Source: Kiritimatiellia bacterium (GTDB taxonomy: Bacteria; Verrucomicrobiota; Kiritimatiellia; RFP12; UBA3636). Taken from it: a stretch of DNA of 57,328 nucleotides. The DNA lies in assembly GCA_017648065.1 (NCBI GenBank), contig JAGCJJ010000092.1:1-57328 (forward strand), written 5' to 3'. Shown in pieces: positions 26,312 through 35,475 of this stretch (position 1 is its first letter; the number at the start of each line of letters is the position of its first letter). Both the position numbers and the translations under genes were made by a program. Under the pieces are notes generated by a model that was not told where the DNA came from, ran no database searches, and saw only the letters and a program-made list of their open reading frames with translations.

Positions 26312-28096
26312 TTATTCGGCAAAAGGAAGTGGCATTACGGCACCATTTAGCTGTGCTTGCTCTAAGGCCTCTGCCCTATCCTCATCATACCACCAATAGG
26401 CAATCGCATCATCTTCACTGCCATATTTTGAGAGAATTTTCTCTGGAACACCAAATTTATTCCACCAAAGGAGGCGTGTACTTGCTGTATTCCATAAGAG
26501 GATGTATGGACACTCATTTGCAACAATTCCATCAATTTCTCTGCAAATTTCATTACGACGAGCCAAATCAAAGCATGTTTTCTGCTCTTCAATCAATTCA
26601 TCTACTCTTGCATTAGCAAAGCCTGTTATATTCACACCACCATTTATTGTTGCATGCTTTGATGACCACATACCCTCTGGGTCTTTAAATAGTCCAGCTC
26701 CCCAAGCACACCATGACATCTCGAAGTTGTAGGAATCCATATCTCGTGACCATGCAGACCAATCCTTACGCTCAATCTTAAGTTGGATACCAACCTTTTC
26801 TAAATCAGAGCGATATAGAGCGATAAATTTATCTGTTGTACCTGAGTCATTTGAAAGAAATGTAATTACAAATTGCTTACCATTCTTTTCTAACCAACCT
26901 GTATTTGGATTGATTTTCCAGCCGGCCTCATTCAACAACTGGATTGCCTTTTCAGGATTGTAATCATAGCCTGGATTTGGACAAGGTGTAGTCTCATCAT
27001 ACAAATCCTCATAATATGACTTATGAAGAAAATATTGTCCATACATCATTGTTGAATTCATTGTAGGACGATCTAAAAGATGTGCCAATGCCTTGCGAAC
27101 CTTAACATCGTTATATGGTTCTCGACGCATATTCATTGCAAAGCCCTGAAAACCGATTGGCTTATTGTTGTTTATTGCTTTAGCAACAATCCAATTTTTA
27201 TCAAAACGCTCACCCTTGATTTCTTGTACCCAAATTCGTGCAGAATATATTGGATATAAATCAAAGCCTCCTTTTCTAAATACCTCCCATGCATTCTCTC
27301 TATCTGTATGGAAACGATATTCAATAAAATCAAAATTAAAGAGATTCTTATTGGCAGGGCGATTACTCTGCCACCAATCGTCACGACGCTTCATCGTGAG
27401 CGAAATATTTTCCTTCATCCCTGCGAGTTGGTAAGGGCCAGACACTACAGGAAAATCAAAATTTATTTTATTAAAATCTTTTCCTTCAAAGCAATGCTTA
27501 GGAAGGATTGGGAAACCACCGATAGCGCCAAGATTTCTCCAATGAGATTCTGCTGCTGTAAATTTGATTGTGCGCTCATCTAACACAACTGGTGGTGTTT
27601 CCAAAAATGTAGCAAGACCTATTTTATATGGACCTGTCAGATGCTTTGGGTCCATTATTGCGTTAAAGCTCCAAAGTACATCGTGAGCAGTAATTGGTGT
27701 ACCATCACTCCACTTGGCTGCTGGATCAATTTTAAATATAAAGGCATTGCCACAGCATGGAGAAACACACCACTCGCTTGCTACATTTGGAGCGTAATCA
27801 GCCGTGATTGGATCACGTCCAAGCAAGGTTTCATACATCATATAAAACACTTGGCTTGAAAAAGAATTATTATCCAAAAGTGCATTTAGGCTTTTAGGTA
27901 CTGCGCTGCCCCATATCGCAAGTTTTCCTCCGCGCTTTGCATAAGGAGACGAATATGGACTTGGTTGCTCTACCCAGTCTGCCTTGGGAAACCATTCTGA
28001 AGAACACTCTGGAGCTGGTGGAGTCACAGCTGTATCAGCAATTAATACAAGCACATGAAGCAATAAAATTAGCACTGTAAATATTTTAAAATTCAT
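26312..28096 (-). CDS. Family-5 extracellular solute-binding protein (OppA/DppA-like)
   Basis: A 594-residue periplasmic binding protein of ABC importers (SBP_bac_5, PF00496). A Sec-type signal peptide occupies about 1-24; there is no lipobox Cys. Family stretches are GGKLAIWG, FSSQVFYMMYETLLGRDP, NVASEWCVS, KWSDGTPITAHDVLWSF, VVSGPYQLAGM and KVRKALAHLLDRPTMN. It starts 2 bp after the GHL10-like gene and downstream of araA. Family-5 proteins carry peptides in many bacteria but oligosaccharides in others (Thermotoga), and the araA and hydrolase neighbours make a sugar ligand plausible. No permease genes lie next to it. Confidence 0.88.
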   Translation of the reverse strand: MNFKIFTVLILLLHVLVLIADTAVTPPAPECSSEWFPKADWVEQPSPYSSPYAKRGGKLAIWGSAVPKSLNALLDNNSFSSQVFYMMYETLLGRDPITADYAPNVASEWCVSPCCGNAFIFKIDPAAKWSDGTPITAHDVLWSFNAIMDPKHLTGPYKIGLATFLETPPVVLDERTIKFTAAESHWRNLGAIGGFPILPKHCFEGKDFNKINFDFPVVSGPYQLAGMKENISLTMKRRDDWWQSNRPANKNLFNFDFIEYRFHTDRENAWEVFRKGGFDLYPIYSARIWVQEIKGERFDKNWIVAKAINNNKPIGFQGFAMNMRREPYNDVKVRKALAHLLDRPTMNSTMMYGQYFLHKSYYEDLYDETTPCPNPGYDYNPEKAIQLLNEAGWKINPNTGWLEKNGKQFVITFLSNDSGTTDKFIALYRSDLEKVGIQLKIERKDWSAWSRDMDSYNFEMSWCAWGAGLFKDPEGMWSSKHATINGGVNITGFANARVDELIEEQKTCFDLARRNEICREIDGIVANECPYILLWNTASTRLLWWNKFGVPEKILSKYGSEDDAIAYWWYDEDRAEALEQAQLNGAVMPLPFAE

Positions 28097-28098
28097 AG

Positions 28099-30042
28099 CT
28101 ATTTACTTTTCCCATCATTAATCAATTCTAGCGCAGGCAAGACCTCTGCCTCTAGATATTCCTCATAGCTATAGAGAGAAATGCCCCTAAGCTTTTTAAA
28201 TCCTGCAAAACGGAGCTGATGAAATACCTGAGTTACATTTAACAACCCCTCAAACGAATTTACACCAATTCCTGAAACAACTCTATCGCGATACTTTGGA
28301 TTTGATTGCACACTTACCAACTCGCGATAATAATTCATATCTGTTGTATAGTTCATAGGAACAACAAAATCAACGAGTCCTTCATCTAGCCACGTATACC
28401 AATCCTGACCAACTGTATTGACGCACTTTGGGTGCTCTCCAAAAACAGCAGTTGAAAAAGTAACATTTGGTACTGCTTTTTTAAGCGATGTACCTACTGA
28501 GCGGACAAACCCTGCCACATTTTTGCTACGCCACTTATCATATTGCTGGCGATGTTTTCCATCAATCGCAATATCCTTTGACCAATCAATTTGCTTGAGT
28601 TTTGCATATTGCATAAATTTAGCTTTATCGTTAACAGACTTCAAATCATTTGCAGGGAAATCTGGGTAGCGGACATAATCTAAATGAACACCATCAAAAC
28701 CATAAGTCTTTACTAAATAAATTGCTGTATCGCTAATAATTTTCGCGACATCTGGATGGTTTGGGTTAAGCCAACGGATAGTTGTTTTTTCAGATTCGCC
28801 CTCTATTGTCATTCCACGTTTTTTATATACATCCCAGTTCGCTTGAGGCATATATTCTCCGCTAAGCGAATATATCCATGCATGGGTGCGAATACCTGCG
28901 GCCTTGTAAAGAGCAATCATTTCACGCAAGTCTTTTTCACGTGACTTATCTTTAGGCAATGGAAGATTTGGCAAAGAAACACGCCCCCAACCAGGTGCTG
29001 CCATTTCCATATACACATCTGTCACACCAGCTGCCTTAAGCTTTTCAACGGCAGCCTTTTTGTTTTTGGTATGAGCAAGAACAGTTGATTTATCCCACGC
29101 TGCCACAACCTTTAGCTTTACTGGTCCATCAAGAAGAGCTTGGGTAATATCCAATTCCTTACGTAGTTTACAAAGCTCTGGCACTGCTTTTGCAAAAAGT
29201 CCTTTAGAAAAGCATATATCTATTTCTGAATTTATATTTCGCAAAACATCCAGCTTTTGCTTTACCTTTGGATATGGTGTATGCTTATATTTCTCATAAA
29301 GAGCTGAAACAGATTTTTGAGGGATTGACTCATTTATTTCTTTACGCAAATTTTGAGCAGCAGAACGCCATAGCGATTTATCTTTCCCGCAGACAATAGA
29401 GGCGACAAAATATGTATAATCTGACTGATTTGCATATTCGCTAGGAAGAAAGCCTATCCAAAAACCATTAGGTACCTCAATAACAGCAGCAGGACCTTTC
29501 GTTTTAGAAGAGCTCTCCCAATTACCAAGCACCTTGCCACCTTTTTGTGGTGTTACCTGCAACACAGATGTTAATTTATGAGAATAGCTTTCAGGCATAT
29601 GAACTGGGCGAGGCCATGCAAAGACAATGCGCTCCCACCACTCTTCCTTGCCATCAAGCTTAACAAACTTATCTATCTGAATCCCCATTGTCTGTGCTAA
29701 AGCAGGAGAATCAGAATAAAAGACACAAACCTTTCCACCACGTCCAACAAAACTGTTTATTCCTGCCAAAAATTCCTTACTTGGATTTTGGCACATAATA
29801 AGACTGGCGGTCTTGCAATCTTGTGATAAAGCATCCTTAAAATTCTTATCTGAAAAAACCTCTGCAGTTAAACCAATACGCTGTAGGTATCGGCTCATCC
29901 CTTTAGCTCTGCGAGCAACAAATGAAACCTCTTTTTTATTTCTTAAAGAATCCTCGCCATAAATAATAGCAACCTCAGCGGTGCGCAATAATGGCATCGC
30001 TAAAAAGAGGAAAACAAAAAAGAATAGAAGCTTACGTAGCAT
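28099..30042 (-). CDS. GHL10 (DUF187-type) glycoside hydrolase-like protein with N-terminal Rossmann-like domain
   Basis: About 647 residues. A hydrophobic signal segment (LFFFVFLFLAM) is followed by a flavodoxin/ThuA- or glutamine-amidotransferase-like domain (AIIYGEDSL, ASLIMCQNPS, GGKVCVFYSDS), a helical linker (about 230-300) and a TIM-barrel of the GHL10 family (PF02638). Key stretches there are AAGIRTHAWIYS, WLNPNHPDV, YGFDGVHLDYVRYP with probable catalytic Asp, and VPMNYTTD. The start is uncertain: GTG 30099 and ATG 30075 fall inside or at the edge of a strong hairpin; ATG 30042 gives a compact signal peptide. Substrate unknown; an exported glycan hydrolase is likely. Coupled to the solute-binding protein gene behind it. 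Confidence 0.78.
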   Translation of the reverse strand: MLRKLLFFFVFLFLAMPLLRTAEVAIIYGEDSLRNKKEVSFVARRAKGMSRYLQRIGLTAEVFSDKNFKDALSQDCKTASLIMCQNPSKEFLAGINSFVGRGGKVCVFYSDSPALAQTMGIQIDKFVKLDGKEEWWERIVFAWPRPVHMPESYSHKLTSVLQVTPQKGGKVLGNWESSSKTKGPAAVIEVPNGFWIGFLPSEYANQSDYTYFVASIVCGKDKSLWRSAAQNLRKEINESIPQKSVSALYEKYKHTPYPKVKQKLDVLRNINSEIDICFSKGLFAKAVPELCKLRKELDITQALLDGPVKLKVVAAWDKSTVLAHTKNKKAAVEKLKAAGVTDVYMEMAAPGWGRVSLPNLPLPKDKSREKDLREMIALYKAAGIRTHAWIYSLSGEYMPQANWDVYKKRGMTIEGESEKTTIRWLNPNHPDVAKIISDTAIYLVKTYGFDGVHLDYVRYPDFPANDLKSVNDKAKFMQYAKLKQIDWSKDIAIDGKHRQQYDKWRSKNVAGFVRSVGTSLKKAVPNVTFSTAVFGEHPKCVNTVGQDWYTWLDEGLVDFVVPMNYTTDMNYYRELVSVQSNPKYRDRVVSGIGVNSFEGLLNVTQVFHQLRFAGFKKLRGISLYSYEEYLEAEVLPALELINDGKSK

Positions 30043-30073
30043 TGGGAACAAAAAATACAGAGGTCTTAAAAGC

Positions 30074-30116
30074 ATTTGTCCTAAACGGCGGCAATGCACC
30101 GTCGATTAGGACAAAT
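30074..30116 (-). terminator. Large hairpin between araA and the GHL10-like gene
   Basis: ATTTGTCCTAA (30074-30084) pairs perfectly with TTAGGACAAAT (30106-30116), and after one mismatch six more pairs extend it (ACGGCGG side against CACCGTCG side, one G-T). The U tract after it on the minus strand is poor (TGCTTTT), so it may be an attenuator or processing signal rather than a full terminator. Confidence 0.55.
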
Positions 30117-30174
30117 ATTTAGTTTGCCTAGTGGCAAAATTGTGTAGCAACAATAATTACTACATTGCTATGCA

Positions 30175-31668
30175 TTAGAATGAAGCATCATTCCAGCGTA
30201 GCTCATTGCGGAAGTTACGAATTGTTGTAGCTTCATCAATGTATACGCACTCAATACCCATAGCAGCAGCCCAATCACCCATCTGCTCAGCTGTCAGGTC
30301 ATAAGAGAATGCAGTATGGTGAGCACCGCCAGCAAGAATCCAAGCCTCAGCACCTGTGATTAGGTTTGGCATTGGCTTCCACAATGCTGTAGCTACAGGA
30401 AGCTTAGGCATTGGTGTATCCTGAGGCAAGCATTCTACCTCATTTACAATCAAGCGGAAACGATGGCCAAGATCAACTAGTGAGCAAGCAACGCCACGAC
30501 CTGGCTTTGATGTAAATACTAGACGTGCTGGATCCTCACGCTGACCCATAGATAGGAACTGAACCTTCATTACAGGCTTTTCAGCTGCAACTGTTGGGCA
30601 GATTTCAAGCATGTGAGACTGAAGGATTGCCTCATTACCTGCTGGTAGATGATATGTGTAATCCTCAAAGAATGAAGTACCCTTAGCATTCTTGATACCT
30701 GTTGTCATAATCTTCATCAGACGAACCATTGCAGCTGTCTTCCAGTCACCCTCTGCACCAAAGCCATAGCCCTCAGCCATTAGGCGCTGAATTGCCAAGC
30801 CTGGTAGCTGCTTCAAGCCACCTAGCATCTGGAAGTTAGTTACGATTGCATGGTAGTTATGCTCTTCAAGGAAGCGGCGGAAACCAATTTCAATTCCTGC
30901 CTGCACCTCAACATGCTTACGAAACTCAGCTGGCTTACGGCCTTCTAGCACTACACCATACTGCTCATAGTAAAGGTCTGTCAAATCATTGATTTCTGAC
31001 TTCTTTACAGCATCAACATATTCAGCAATATCTGTTACATTGTAAGCATCAATTTCCCAGCCAAACTTAATTTCAGCCTCAACCTTATCACCTTCTGTAA
31101 CAGCAACATCACGCATATTATCGCCAATACGTAGAACACGAATATGGCTGCTTTCCATAACACCGATAGCTGTACGCATCCATGAAGCAATGCGCTCTTG
31201 AACATTTTCATCACTCCAATGGCCAACTATAATCTTGCGCTCAATGCCCATACGGCTTACGATATGACCAAACTCGCGATCGCCATGTGCAGACTGATTT
31301 GTATTCATGAAATCCATATCGATTGAATCGTATGGAATTTCGCGATTAAATTGTGTATGTAGGTGTAGCAATGGCTTACGATATTCCTGAAGGCCTAGAA
31401 TCCACATCTTTGCAGGAGAGAATGTGTGCATCCAAGTAATAACACCTGCGCAATTTGGATCTGCGTTTGCATCATTAAAGCACTTACGAATAGATGCTGA
31501 GTCAATAAGTGTTGGCTTTAGCTCTACCTTAAATGGAAGCTTCTTAGAAGCGTTAAGTGCTTCTACGATAATTTGGGAATGCTTTGCGACTTCCTTAAGG
31601 CACTCATCACCATAAAGATCCTGAGAGCCAGTTGCAAACCAAAACTTATATTTCTTTGTCTTTAGCAT
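30175..31668 (-). CDS. araA: L-arabinose isomerase
   Basis: Converts L-arabinose to L-ribulose in the cytoplasm. From ATG 31668 the protein has 497 residues, normal for AraA. Visible stretches: FWFATGSQDLYG at the N-terminus, ITWMHTFSPAKMWI, LLHLHTQFNREIPY, DFMNTNQSAHGDREFG, GFGAEGDWKTAAMVR with a catalytic Glu, EDYTYHL and the late ILAGGAHHTAFS with metal-binding histidines. The frame extends upstream to 31749, but AAAGG 8 nt before 31668 and the family N-terminus fix the start. No araB or araD lies in the window. It is first in an operon with a GHL10-like protein and a solute-binding protein. Confidence 0.95.
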   Translation of the reverse strand: MLKTKKYKFWFATGSQDLYGDECLKEVAKHSQIIVEALNASKKLPFKVELKPTLIDSASIRKCFNDANADPNCAGVITWMHTFSPAKMWILGLQEYRKPLLHLHTQFNREIPYDSIDMDFMNTNQSAHGDREFGHIVSRMGIERKIIVGHWSDENVQERIASWMRTAIGVMESSHIRVLRIGDNMRDVAVTEGDKVEAEIKFGWEIDAYNVTDIAEYVDAVKKSEINDLTDLYYEQYGVVLEGRKPAEFRKHVEVQAGIEIGFRRFLEEHNYHAIVTNFQMLGGLKQLPGLAIQRLMAEGYGFGAEGDWKTAAMVRLMKIMTTGIKNAKGTSFFEDYTYHLPAGNEAILQSHMLEICPTVAAEKPVMKVQFLSMGQREDPARLVFTSKPGRGVACSLVDLGHRFRLIVNEVECLPQDTPMPKLPVATALWKPMPNLITGAEAWILAGGAHHTAFSYDLTAEQMGDWAAAMGIECVYIDEATTIRNFRNELRWNDASF

Positions 31669-31698
31669 AGGAAAAACCTTTCTTACAAAATTATTTTT

Positions 31699-31742
31699 AA
31701 TTTGATAAATCAAATTGTACCTAATTATAGAAAAAAAATCAA
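31699..31742 (-). promoter_or_regulatory. araA promoter with perfect palindrome at the start site
   Basis: Minus strand TTGATT (31742-31737), 17-bp spacer, TACAAT (31719-31714). AATTTGAT-AA-ATCAAATT (31699-31716), with perfect 8-bp arms, overlaps the -10 box and the expected transcription start. This is a classic repressor position. Confidence 0.65.
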
Positions 31743-31856
31743 TAAACAACGCACTGCCAATTCACTACAAACCTAAATTGTGCAATTAGTTGTAAATGTT
31801 ATAGCTAAAAATACAAAGGTTTTGGTAATACAACCTTAAAATTGGATAAATTTTAT

Positions 31857-31900
31857 GCATACTAATAGAGTACAATTACTCAAAAAATTGTAAAGTATGC
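31857..31900. promoter_or_regulatory. Nested dyads upstream of araA
   Basis: GCATACT (31857-31863) is mirrored by AGTATGC (31894-31900); inside lies GAGTA-CAAT-TACTC (31868-31881). This lies about 120 bp upstream of the araA -35 box. It may be a distal regulator site; the rest of the 327-bp spacer 31669-31995 is AT-rich and empty. Confidence 0.35.
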
Positions 31901-31995
31901 TAAGGATATGCATAATTAATGCCTATAGTCCTAAATCCGGAGATGCTTTATATCCGAACTACACTTCCCAAAGGAAAACCATTTGGGCAAAAAAA

Positions 31996-32072
31996 TGGTC
32001 GGAGAGGCGGGATTCGAACCCACGACAGCCAGTTCCCAAAACTGGTGCGCTACCAGACTGCGCTACTCTCCG
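31996..32072 (-). tRNA. tRNA-Pro (UGG), CCA encoded
   Basis: The minus strand folds as a cloverleaf: acceptor CGGAGAG/CTCTCCG, D arm with AGTCTGGTA, anticodon arm CCAGT-TTTGGGA-ACTGG with anticodon TGG, T arm GTGGG-TTCGAAT-CCCGC, discriminator A and encoded CCA. The C1-G72 pair is usual for tRNA-Pro. A T7 run follows the 3' end. Confidence 0.96.
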
Positions 32073-32097
32073 ACTTGTGATGTAAAATATGCGCATA

Positions 32098-32126
32098 ATG
32101 ATACAGTATTCTGAACCAAAATGCAA
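32098..32126 (-). promoter_or_regulatory. Promoter of tRNA-Pro
   Basis: Minus strand TTGCAT (32126-32121), 17-bp spacer, TATCAT (32103-32098), with about 25 nt to the mature 5' end. It lies between the symporter stop and the tRNA. Confidence 0.7.
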
Positions 32127-32150
32127 GCACTTTTTTCAATTTTTTAAGTT

Positions 32151-33473
32151 TTATTTTTTCTTTATTGCTAAAACAGATAAAATCAATGAGATACAACCTC
32201 CAAAAATTGGCAAAAAAGAAGGTAATGTAGGCATTATTGCAGAAATTAAACCACAAAAACCACCAATTCCTGCTGCTGAAAGCCACATTCCAGAGTGCAC
32301 CATGCCACGAGAATGTGCAAATAACGCTACTGCTAATGGAATTGCAATACCTGGAGTATAAATACTATAAGAAAGAAGCAACAATTCAATGATACCATAA
32401 TCTAAAAATGCAAGCGACATTGCCACAAGTCCTATAGCCAATACTGTAAGTCGAATTGAACGCACACTACCACAATTCAGAATATCGCGATTCACAATTA
32501 CAGCACAATTAATTAAGCAAGTATTAGCTGAAGAAAGCAAAACAGAAATCAGCCCAAGAGAAAAAAGCAATTTTAATGGCAATGGGAGCAATGTGCTGAT
32601 GTGAATCAAAGGGTTGTCATTAGAAGAAGGGAATTTTGATGCGTCCCACAACCCCATAAATGTAATTATTATTCCAAGAGCAAGAATTGTTACTGCTGCA
32701 AGAACTGTAGCGAGCTTTGCATGCTTAGGTGTGCGTGCGATAAAGCTTCTTGAAACAACATCTGGGCCAAGAAAGAATGCTCCGCCTGCAGCAAAAAGCA
32801 TCAGCACCAGCTTTTCCCAACCAAAACTAGAATTAAGAAGCTCAAATTGTGGCAAGGTTTGATTAGGCGAATCTACTCCTGTAACACCTCCAAATGCAAT
32901 TGCTATTGCTACTGCAATAAAAGCGGCAATAATTATCATTGCCTGGAGTTTATCGGTACGCACGACAGATAATTGCCCTCCGCACATTGTATAGCAAATT
33001 GTAATAGCACCAGCAATAATTACCCCCCACTCTCTTGTGAGCCATTCAAATGAAAACAATTTTATAAATTCATAGCCGATATAAAATTGTGCCGCAACAA
33101 TTCCAATCCATGCAATTGCAATAATAGAGCCTACTATTTTTTTTGCACGAGAAGAAACTAATTTCTCTGCAAGTTCAGGAAGTGAACATGGCTTAAATTT
33201 TGCAATGCGCGAGGTTAAAAATGCAGCTTGCAAAAGCAAGCCGACAGCACCTGCCGCAAGCCACCAAATTGCAGGCCAACCAATATTTTTTGCAGACTCT
33301 GCCACACCAATAGTTGCTGATGCACCAATAATTGTTGCAACAAGTGATGCATATACACCAAACACACCTTGATTACGCCCAGCGACAACAAAATCTGCTG
33401 CTGTGGGTTTTCGCAGAAAATCGCAAACACAAATAAATGCAAGAATGATGATGTATACTAAAAATATTGTCAT
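32151..33473 (-). CDS. Sodium:solute symporter (SSS family)
   Basis: A 440-residue polytopic membrane protein with about twelve to thirteen helices, of the SSS family (PF00474). Typical stretches are FVVAGRNQGVFGVYASLVATIIGASATIG in the first helices (a Na+ site region) and GGQLSVVRTDKLQAMI in the middle. The transported solute (sugar, nucleoside, vitamin or amino acid) cannot be read from sequence. It is the last gene of the long run starting at 46858, 34 bp after nudC, and it has no clear ribosome site. Confidence 0.85.
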   Translation of the reverse strand: MTIFLVYIIILAFICVCDFLRKPTAADFVVAGRNQGVFGVYASLVATIIGASATIGVAESAKNIGWPAIWWLAAGAVGLLLQAAFLTSRIAKFKPCSLPELAEKLVSSRAKKIVGSIIAIAWIGIVAAQFYIGYEFIKLFSFEWLTREWGVIIAGAITICYTMCGGQLSVVRTDKLQAMIIIAAFIAVAIAIAFGGVTGVDSPNQTLPQFELLNSSFGWEKLVLMLFAAGGAFFLGPDVVSRSFIARTPKHAKLATVLAAVTILALGIIITFMGLWDASKFPSSNDNPLIHISTLLPLPLKLLFSLGLISVLLSSANTCLINCAVIVNRDILNCGSVRSIRLTVLAIGLVAMSLAFLDYGIIELLLLSYSIYTPGIAIPLAVALFAHSRGMVHSGMWLSAAGIGGFCGLISAIMPTLPSFLPIFGGCISLILSVLAIKKK

Positions 33474-33507
33474 AGACTAGTACAAGCCAAAGCGAACCAC
33501 TCCACTA

Positions 33508-34329
33508 TCAGGAAAGGATTGCTGCGGATTTGAATGCCTCTAAATCAGAGAACGCAGGGGTTGTTGATTGAGGAATTGAAGCCGCTGTCTGCTCAGCAAT
33601 CCAACTATCTATGAGCTTACGAGCAAGAGAATCCTTACGAGGCAACTCAGGCAAATTATCAATAGTAAAGAACTGTGCATCTGTCAGCTCAGAATCCTGA
33701 AGAGTAATATCTCCATTTATAGCCTCAGCAGTAAAGCCCAACATCAAGCTATTTGGATATGGCCAAATTTGGCTGCCAAAATATTTCAGATTCTTCAGCT
33801 TTAGACCTGTCTCTTCATAAGCCTCACGAACAACACATTCCTCAAGGCTCTCACCTAGTTCTACAAAGCCAGCAACGAGTCCATAAAATGATCCGCGAAA
33901 ATTCTTTGCACGAACAAGAAGAGCACTCTTCTTGCGTTTAATTAAAATAATAGCTGCAGGCGCAATAATTGTATATTGAGGTTTGCCACATGTGCAACAA
34001 CGCTTTGATGAGAATCCTGCTGGATCCATGCGTCCCCCACATACAGGACAACGCTGGGAATTCAAATCCCACAATACCTTTTCTAAAGCAACAAGAGCTG
34101 GCTTATAAAACTTCTCTGGAAGAAGTTCATATGCATCTCGTAATCCAACTAAATCCGTTAGCTTTTCCTGACAACAAACTGCACGGGCAGGAACACCATC
34201 AATCAAGCCTAAGCCAAATACTATCATACCCTCAGCAGGTGCAACTGGGCAAAACTCCTCACAAGGCAGTTCTCCATTTGGCAAGAACAACTTACCATCA
34301 CAAATAATATACCAATAAATCTTTTTCAT
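33508..34329 (-). CDS. nudC: NAD(P)H pyrophosphatase / NAD-cap hydrolase
   Basis: Hydrolyses NADH to NMNH + AMP and can remove NAD caps from RNA. The 273-residue protein has a zinc ribbon (CPVCGG and CCTCGKPQY, about residues 96-122), the Nudix box GFVELGESLEECVVREAYEETGL in standard spacing (about 156-178), and the NudC-specific SQIWPYPNSLMLGF motif right behind it. So the substrate class is well supported. It sits between DAHP synthase and the symporter, in the same direction. Confidence 0.93.
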   Translation of the reverse strand: MKKIYWYIICDGKLFLPNGELPCEEFCPVAPAEGMIVFGLGLIDGVPARAVCCQEKLTDLVGLRDAYELLPEKFYKPALVALEKVLWDLNSQRCPVCGGRMDPAGFSSKRCCTCGKPQYTIIAPAAIILIKRKKSALLVRAKNFRGSFYGLVAGFVELGESLEECVVREAYEETGLKLKNLKYFGSQIWPYPNSLMLGFTAEAINGDITLQDSELTDAQFFTIDNLPELPRKDSLARKLIDSWIAEQTAASIPQSTTPAFSDLEAFKSAAILS

Positions 34330-34384
34330 AGGTGCAAAATTCTAATAAAAACAAATCTATTTATCAATCCGCAATTTTTGAATA

Positions 34385-35464
34385 TTACATAGGTCTAGCA
34401 GATTTTAACCTTTCATAAGTTTCCATAATCAATTCTTCTGTCTCTGCCCAACCAATGCATGCATCTGTAACAGAAACCCCATAACGAAGTTTAGACTTAT
34501 CTGCTGTAATCGGTTGAGAACCAAACTCAAGATTACTCTCAAGCATGTAGCCACAAATTGATGTATTACCATTCTCAATTTGGCTTAATATGCTATTAAC
34601 TACAATTCTTTGACGCTCCGGCTTCTTTAATGAATTACCATGACTGCAATCAACAATAATGCGCTTAGGAAGATGCGCAGCCTCTAATGCCTCTTCGCAT
34701 TCAATAATTGAAACCTCATCATAATTAGGGCGCTTTCCTCCACGCAAAACAACATGCGCATAACGATTTCCTTTTGTACTGAAAACAGCAGGAAGGCCTT
34801 CATCTGTTACGCCTAAGAAATGGTGAGAACCAAGTGATGCACGAACTCCATTTATTGCAGCTCCAAGAGAGCCATCAGTTGCATTCTTAAAACCAACTGG
34901 AGTAGAAATACCACTGGCAATCTCGCGATGTGTTTGTGCTTCTGCTGTGCGAGCACCAATAGCAGACCAAGAAATTAAATCGCCAATATACTGAGGTGTC
35001 AAAGTATCAAGAATTTCTGTAGCAGCAGGAAGACCAAGCTCAGCCAAATCTAACAAAAATTTTCGAGCAATAATAATGCCCTCTTCCATACGAAAGGTAT
35101 CATCCAAATATGGGTCATTTATCAAGCCCTTCCATCCAAGTACAGAACGAGGCTTTTCAAAATAAACACGCATAACAATTAGAAGCTTATCTGAAACCTT
35201 ATCAGAAAGCACCTTGAGTCGTGAAGCATATTCCTTAGCTTCTTCAATATTATGTAAAGAGCAAGGTCCAGTAATAACAATAAAGTGATTATCTATGCAA
35301 TCCAAGATACGTTCAATTGAAGCACGTCCTTCTGCAACCATCTTAGTTGTAACTTCTGTTTGAGGAAGAATGTCGCGTATTTGAGCAGGTGTCTTTAGTA
35401 AAAGAACATCATTAATATTGGTATTATCAATGCCAGGAAGACGAATATCTTTTTCTTTAATCAT
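34385..35464 (-). CDS. 3-deoxy-7-phosphoheptulonate (DAHP) synthase, class I
   Basis: First step of the shikimate pathway: PEP + erythrose 4-phosphate to DAHP. At 359 residues it matches the AroF/AroG/AroH type. Visible stretches: VITGPCSLHN, MRVYFEKPRS, GWKGLINDP, SWSAIGARTAEAQTHREIASG, GFKNATDGS, HVVLRGG, IVDCSHGNS. Which feedback type (Phe, Tyr or Trp) is not decidable here. It follows the Wzt-like ATPase by 11 bp; an aromatic pathway enzyme inside an envelope-export run is not an obvious functional pairing. Confidence 0.93.
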   Translation of the reverse strand: MIKEKDIRLPGIDNTNINDVLLLKTPAQIRDILPQTEVTTKMVAEGRASIERILDCIDNHFIVITGPCSLHNIEEAKEYASRLKVLSDKVSDKLLIVMRVYFEKPRSVLGWKGLINDPYLDDTFRMEEGIIIARKFLLDLAELGLPAATEILDTLTPQYIGDLISWSAIGARTAEAQTHREIASGISTPVGFKNATDGSLGAAINGVRASLGSHHFLGVTDEGLPAVFSTKGNRYAHVVLRGGKRPNYDEVSIIECEEALEAAHLPKRIIVDCSHGNSLKKPERQRIVVNSILSQIENGNTSICGYMLESNLEFGSQPITADKSKLRYGVSVTDACIGWAETEELIMETYERLKSARPM

Positions 35465-35475
35465 AAATTCACCTC

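Noticed and set aside
31669-31749. N-terminal extension of AraA by 27 residues
   Set aside because: It would include the -10 box and the palindrome of the araA promoter; the AAAGG site and family N-terminus support ATG 31668.
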